DNA of 64,000 bases, taken from NCBI GenBank assembly GCA_020064725.1, contig JAGTWJ010000011.1, positions 1 through 64,000 on the forward strand. The letters are read 5' to 3'. Below the pieces are notes generated by a model, which saw nothing but the letters and a program-made list of their open reading frames with translations, did no database searches and was not told the DNA's origin. The stretch is from Drechslerella dactyloides. Taxonomy: Eukaryota > Ascomycota > Orbiliomycetes > Orbiliales > Orbiliaceae. The position numbers and the translations under genes were made by a program. This document shows positions 58,001-64,000 of the stretch, piece by piece; position 1 is the stretch's first letter, and each line of letters opens with the position of its first letter.

Positions 58001-61000
58001 CTGCAATCTTCGCAAGGAAATAGACAGAGCCGAGACTACTGACTCATCTCGCCGTTTCTCCGAGTTCACTTTGTGGGCAGCACTACTTGGAAAATTAACA
58101 TTTTCCCCTCACAGCCAACACCCAAGTCTCTACCCTCTCGACGAATTACAGCTTGAATTCTTCATTGAGTGTTCAATCATGCTTCAGCATAGTTTAGTGG
58201 CAAAGCCGTTGCTTCTACCTCTAAATCTTCGACACGCCCTTATCAGGGATCTCAGGGTTGTATATAATATCCGAGATCTCCTGCGCACTACCATAACAAA
58301 ACACTCAAGGGCTCTTTCTTCCGCTCTTGCAGTCGCTTGGCCTCAGGAGGAAGACGCGGAGTACCTCCCACTGGAAATATTACCAGCACCAAATGATTGG
58401 TGGGTCCAGATGGGCATTGCTGCTTCGGCAACCAAGAAGCCGCAGACTGTTCTCTTCCATCTTCTGGAGGGCCACTTGCTCATTGATGGAAAACCTCTTG
58501 GTCAACTGCCGCCTGAACACCGGAACAACCCCGTGCTATGCACGCTCTTTGGGAATCAGAATCTGTTAACTATCCCGTCGCGGCTTCCAGGAATGACATA
58601 CATGATCTCCCGCGAGAGCGATAAGCATCGCGTCCACCTTGGGTTTCGCAATGCCAGGCTGATCGTTCGGGCCGAGACTAGTGGCACTCTGATCGAGTAT
58701 ATTCCTCAAAATGTGTTCAGAAATGACAAGGGAGTCGAGGATTTGCCAGCATCTCTGCTGGATGGTTGTTTCCATTGGCTAGACCTCAAGCGCGGTACCC
58801 TCCATGTTCGACAGTCTTGCTGGCGATCGAAGCCAAGCGATTGGACCATCAACCTCCACACTCGTGAAGCGCATCGTCGTCAAGTCAAGCTCATTGATCG
58901 GTTCAGCCCGGTCTTCAAGAAGATCGCTATAATCTTCAGCAAGTTCGAAGAAGACAGATTCCTAACGGCATTCCAGCCCCAAAGTCGCGCACTGTCAGTA
59001 GAGATGAGGAGATTAGAGCTACGCTGGGAAGTGAACAATAATGGGCTTCTCGAAAGCGAGGCTCTTCACTCGTATATCGATAAAGACCAGGATGCTGGCA
59101 CTTGGTACGGCCTCAGGAGCAAAATTGTCCTCAGAGACAAATATAACAGCAGAAGCAGAAGCATAATTATCCCGTTGGGTAGGCTACGATCTAGACTGAA
59201 TGGTCCCCATGTGGAAGTTGACATCGTCAACGAGGGTGTCTACGGTCGCTATCAGATTAATTCGATCCTTGGAAGGATAGATTGCCCACCCGAGCCTCGC
59301 CTTCTTTACACAAAGGCTTTGGTGCATGCCTATACGTCCTTTGTTATTCCCGACCACCTAACGGGCCGAACCGGAACTGAGGAGTCCTTACATTGCCTTA
59401 AGTCTGGCTACTGCCAACCATGGTCTCCATTGAATCCTCGCCACTATATTCTCCTGGAAAACCTAGCCAATCTCACTCCTCTTCGAGAATATTACCCGGT
59501 AGAGCTCAAAGTCATGCAAAAAGTCACTTGGGACCCCCATCTCCGCAGCCATGCTCAGAACGATCACTTCTTCTTTTGCGTCCAAGAGATCATTGCCAAG
59601 TCTGAGCAGCTCAAGCCTTTCAGCAAGGAGAGAATAGAGCCGTTAGTCCTCGCTCGTGAGAATCGCGAGCTCTATACACGGAGCCAGAGGCGCCGTGGTT
59701 TGTATGAGCGTAATACCTCAATTTCATCCCCAAAAGCACCGCAGGACCTTGACTACAGTTCTCGCGGACGGCCCAGGCCTCATATAGGTCGTCGGAATGC
59801 CTACGAAGCCGTCCATCTTCTGGATAACTGGGCGCAGACCCTTCCCTTACCGAGTGATTTGGGAGGCGTACTTGAGAAATGGTCAACGATTGGCGGTTTT
59901 GACGTCGTCCTTGATAAGGTCCTCCTCAGCGATAGATTGAGCTTGGATCTCCCTCTCTTCTGGGGTTCCCTGGTCCGACTATGTCAAGCAAGTGACCAGA
60001 CTCAAAAGTATAAGCTCATGTTCCTCCTCGCCACGCTAACCTATAACAGCGATGTCGATATGGATAGCATCCGAACATTGATCTCGTTCGCGACCAACTT
60101 GGCGCTAAAGACTCTACCACTACCTACAGGTCCCTCATTCAACAACTTCCACCGAATATCAACCATAAAGCCTGAAAATCTGAAAATGCTCCTCAAGCCT
60201 TACTGCAAGGTTTACGTCAAGTCAGATATCCAGACAGCTATTGGCTTCACATTGAGTCCTAAGCTCCGCAGAAAGCTCGAAGCAGAAGAGACTAGCTTCA
60301 ACAGATCGGTCAAAAACGAGTGCCATAGGCTCCTCGACCATCTTCTCCAACAATGGCCCTGTCTTCAGCCTTTAATAGTGCTTCCATTCAACAGCGACCT
60401 AATCGACATATCTCAGGTCCTTCCAGTGATACAACCGGAATGGTCGAGATTGTACTTCAACTTCCAGCTTTCCAACCACGTCCGTGAGGTTCAGAATGTT
60501 TTGGACCTTTTTAACCTGCAAAGCGAAGTACCGAAACCAACCGAGAACATCGCAGCCAAGATTGATGGCGAGAAGAAAATATCTCGACTAGGATCACAGT
60601 CTCTGGGGGATTTGCTCAAAGCTGAAGGCCCATCAGTAGCAGAAAAACTCCTAACTGGTTTCCTTCTATCCAAGCGAAATACAGCAGCTGCTTCTTGCAA
60701 GCGAGACCTTGCACATCCACAGAAGCCATTTACACATGCTAAGGAGATCAGAGAGCTCGAAAATATAATCCAAGACATTGCCCGAACCGACTCTATTGTG
60801 AGAACGCGCTATGCTCAGGACCTTGAGCTGAGCGTTGCAGCCTTCAAAAAGGTCTCCAGCACAATGATCTCCCAGAGCAATATGTTGGTACCGCTAAACA
60901 TCGGTGCCAAAATTGAGGAAGCCCGCCAGAGAGTTGCTGTAGTCGTCGACAGGATCCACCGCGCACTAGAAGGTGAACAATGCTACATGGCTTGGCTGAA

Positions 61001-64000
61001 GATAGGAGATCTCCTGCCACGTACTACGATTGTTGCTCTCCTTGAGACACTACGGAGCTGCAATAAAATATCTTTTGGCCAGAACATGCGAGAGGCTCTG
61101 ATCCTCCTGGGTGTCTCCGTTACGGATGTCCAAAAGCTACTGCGCGTAGAAGGATACCGCCTCAGGAATGATACGCAGCGGACCGCAGAAGAGGAGTCCA
61201 ATGTTGGACATCAGAATTGGAATCCGTCGGATTACCCTGACTGGCTCCTCCTGGAAATAGACTCCAACATTTTGATCCGACCGGACCAACTAGAGGTCGC
61301 TCACGCTACTATTCGCCCTGCCTCTGGGAATAATTCCGTCCTACAAATGAATATGGGGCAAGGTAAATCATCCTCTCCTATCAATTCGATGTATGATAGT
61401 ATCGCTCACTTCTTACTAGGGAAAACATCTTGCATTATGCCTATGGTAGCGGCGATACTAGCGGATGGTAAACGCCTTTTAAGAGTCGTGGTACCACGCG
61501 CGTTACTCCTCCAGACGGTGCAGATAATACATGCTCGCCTCGGGGGGCTCGTCGGTAGAGAAGTCCGCCATGTCCCTTTCTCTCGCCAGACTGCCACAAC
61601 AACAGACGTAATCAGGACCTTCCATGAGATCCACTCCAAAATTCTCAAGTGCTCCGGCCTTATGATCACGCTTCCAGAGCATACCTTATCTTTCATGCTG
61701 AGCGGACTTCAGCGCCTCTCAGACGGCCGGCTCGAGGAAGCCAAGCCGATGGTGCGGATTCAAAGCTGGCTCGACAAACTTTCCAGAGATATACTCGATG
61801 AGTCTGATTTCACCCTCGCCGTCAGAACACAGCTTATCTACCCTTCTGGTTCTCAAAAAGCCTTTGACGGACATCCCCACAGATGGAAGACAGTAGAAGC
61901 TCTTCTGGCACTCGTCCACAGCTACCTTGCCAACCTTCAGGCTATGTACCCCCGAAGCCTAGAGGTTGTTGAACGTGCCGGCGGTGGATACCCATTCATA
62001 TACTTTCTCCGTAGAGACGCAGAAGAAGCTCTTGTCAAACGACTGGTCAACGACATCTGCTCGGGCAGAACGACGATCTTACCACTTGCAGATGCTACTG
62101 CCCTTGTTCAACGCATTGTTAAGCATTTCATCACAGACGCCAGAGTCTCTCCAGAGCAAGTAAACGAAGTCCGTCAGTCATTCGAAGGTAACATGACTGT
62201 TTTGAAGACAATATATCTGCTTCGTGGTCTGTTCGTTCATCGCATCTTGCTTCTTGCTCTCAAGAAGCGATGGAACGTGCAATACGGCCTTCATCCAACC
62301 CGCGACCCTGTTGCAGTTCCGTATCATGCCAAAGGCGTACCATCAGAGCAAGCAGAATGGGGCCACCCAGATGTAGCAATCCTCTTCACTTGTCTATCCT
62401 TTTACTACCATGGCTTGAACATGGAGCAACTTTGTCAGAGTTTGCGATTTGTTCTGCAATCAGACGACCCAGCCAGTGAATACGACAGATGGACCTACAG
62501 TTCAGAAACGCTTCCAGGCTCCCTCCGGGAATGGAATTCCATCAACGTCGACGACGAAGTTCAGCTGATGGAAATTTGGGGCCACGTCCGTTACAATGTG
62601 GTTGTCATTGATCATTATCTCAATAACTTTGTCTTTCCTCGTCATGCGAAGCAATTCCTCACGAAGCTTCAAGCGTCCGGCTGGGACATCCCACTTTTCT
62701 CCAATAATACCCTGACTCTCAGCAAGAATGGGAAGCCACTAACCACAGGATTCAGCGGTACCAATGACAATAAAACGATGCTTCCACTCACAATAACACA
62801 GGAAGACCTTCCTACCCTATCTCACACTAATGCTGAAGTCCTCACATACCTTCTCCAACCTCGAAATCGGTCCTACGTGCTTGCAGCTAATCTCCAAGGT
62901 CGCCGCTGGACAGAGAGGACGCTCCTCAAAAATCTCGCGAAAATGAACATTCGAATATTGATAGATGCTGGGGCCCAAATTCTCGAGATGGATAATCGAG
63001 AACTAGTCGCCATGTGGATGGAAATCGACACAATCGCTCCTGCTGCCATATACTTTGATAAAACAAACAAGCCGTTCGTACGCTATCGCAACGGTAGTGA
63101 GGTACCACTCCTAGCTACGCCTTACGCCGAGGGTTCTAGAGACTGCCTTATATACCTCGACGAATCACACACAAGAGGCACCGATTTAAAGATGCCCAAT
63201 AAAGCCCGCGGCGCCTTGACGCTGGGTCTCGGCCAAACAAAGGATCACACAGTTCAAGGTCAGTAGTTGCTACATAAAGTATACTGTTTCTAGTTGCCCA
63301 CTGACATGCCTCTATCATCTGTAGCAGCTATGAGACTTCGACAACTCGGCACAACACAGTCCGTCGTGTTCTTCGCACCGCCAGAGGTTCATCAAAGTAT
63401 CGTCGACACTCAGCAGAAACAGTTCCGCGAAGAAGTCGATTCACGTGATGTTATCACATGGCTTCTGCACCAGACTTGCGCTGGTATTGAGCAACTGCAG
63501 CCGTTATACTTCTCCCAGGGGATGGACTTCTGTAGACGAGTTCAGGCTACCTCTGATAATCCTGAATTTCTTGATGACCCAGTTCAACTGAAAACGTATC
63601 TCAACACTTTGAAACAATCGGAACAGCAGACACTTCGACAAATGTACGAGCCAAGGCAAAACCAGCAAAAAGGTGCAAATATCGAAAGTCCATCTACAGA
63701 GATCGCAAGGTTCATGGACGAGTTGAAAATCCGTCGACGTGGTTTCCAAGATACTGGGGAAGCTGTCCACGGGTCTGCACTGCAAGAGGTCGAACAAGAA
63801 CGCGAGGTTGCATTCGAGGTTGAGTCTGTCCGCGAAGTACAAAAACCAGTCCACTTCACGCCGTTCAAATTCCCGGGACTTCATAAAGACCTGTTGACAT
63901 TCCTTCATAGCGGTCGCCTTTTGGTCGGCGCGGGCGGGTATGAGCCGGCGTTCTCTGCCTTGCGCCGCATTTGCACACTCGGAGAAAAGTATCATGTCGA
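55052..64000 (+). CDS. Giant DUF6606/DUF3638/DUF3645 protein, putative SF2/SecA-like motor (3' end outside window)
   Basis: Exons 55052-55401, 55481-61362, 61420-63258 and 63325 to beyond the window encode at least 2915 aa in one phase. The N-terminus is DUF6606-like (NAAILVRREVG, FEAFEASP, WDFPGIAVSVP). A CxxC-bearing segment (CTKCYLERKARRVKI) follows, then LRCPSAFSIYRD. DUF3638 holds QMNMGQGKTS near residue 2077 once the 57-nt intron at 61363-61419 is removed; that intron is a multiple of three without stops, so an unspliced reading hides the P-loop. DESD follows near 2200. DUF3645 has LDESHTRGTDLK near 2660. Databases often label relatives ubiquitinyl hydrolase, but no Cys-protease catalytic set is visible to me; the motifs look more like an SF2/SecA-type ATPase. 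It is co-directional with the STAND-TPR gene 1.1 kb upstream. Family length suggests 200-300 residues are missing on the right. Confidence 0.9.

Noticed and set aside
55638..63266. Reading the giant gene as an intact single 2542-aa ORF
   Set aside because: The conserved N-terminus is in a separate exon, the P-loop is split by an in-frame intron, and the frame closes inside an intron at 63266; the spliced model restores all family motifs.

Overview
The window starts at a chromosome or contig end. Positions 1-98 are telomeric repeat, mostly the pentamer CCTAA with a few CCCTAA units. The genes have short GT-AG introns (43-177 nt), and the fungal families present (PNP-NACHT-ankyrin receptors, Egh16-like secreted protein, purine nucleoside permease, DUF6606/DUF3638/DUF3645 giant protein) point to a filamentous ascomycete (Pezizomycotina), probably plant-associated. 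AT-rich tracts with TGG-to-TAG and CAA-to-TAA type stops suggest repeat-induced point mutation (RIP). I could not assign a genus. Gene models below were built by reading splice sites by eye and checking phase across every junction.

Layout. (1) 99-1376: relic of a NACHT-WD40 NOD-like receptor, cut by the telomere and carrying ten stops in one unbroken frame. (2) 3789-6381: large multipass membrane protein; 6792-7038: candidate small secreted protein. (3) 7-15 kb: gene-poor accessory DNA with a 65-bp inverted repeat, AT-rich islands, one small secreted protein (12.1-12.4 kb) and a 60-bp mini transposon with a 9-bp target duplication. (4) 15.2-16.8 kb: a LURP-one-related (LOR) gene lying 5 bp behind, or spliced to, an unrecognised multi-exon gene. 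(5) 17.0-26.1 kb: two tandem PNP-NACHT-ankyrin NLR genes on the minus strand. (6) 26.9-29.0 kb: a second multipass membrane protein. (7) 29-42 kb: a short Cys-rich secreted protein with dibasic sites, a purine nucleoside permease, a peroxisomal MaoC-type enoyl-CoA hydratase ending in SKL, an Egh16-like secreted protein with a charge-segregated tail, and a 10-Cys secreted protein. (8) 42-47 kb: gene-poor, with a 50-bp mini transposon. (9) 47.1-53.9 kb: a six-exon STAND P-loop NTPase with TPR-like repeats (2149 aa). (10) 55.05 kb to the window end: a giant DUF6606/DUF3638/DUF3645 protein, at least 2915 aa, cut by the window edge.

The region combines nonself-recognition receptors with secreted, effector-like genes, as expected of a fast-evolving subtelomere. 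The most notable points are the telomere-truncated, RIP-marked NLR; the giant protein, whose spliced sequence shows SF2/SecA-like motor motifs; the possible fusion of an unknown domain to a LOR domain; and a family of very short Mutator-like elements.
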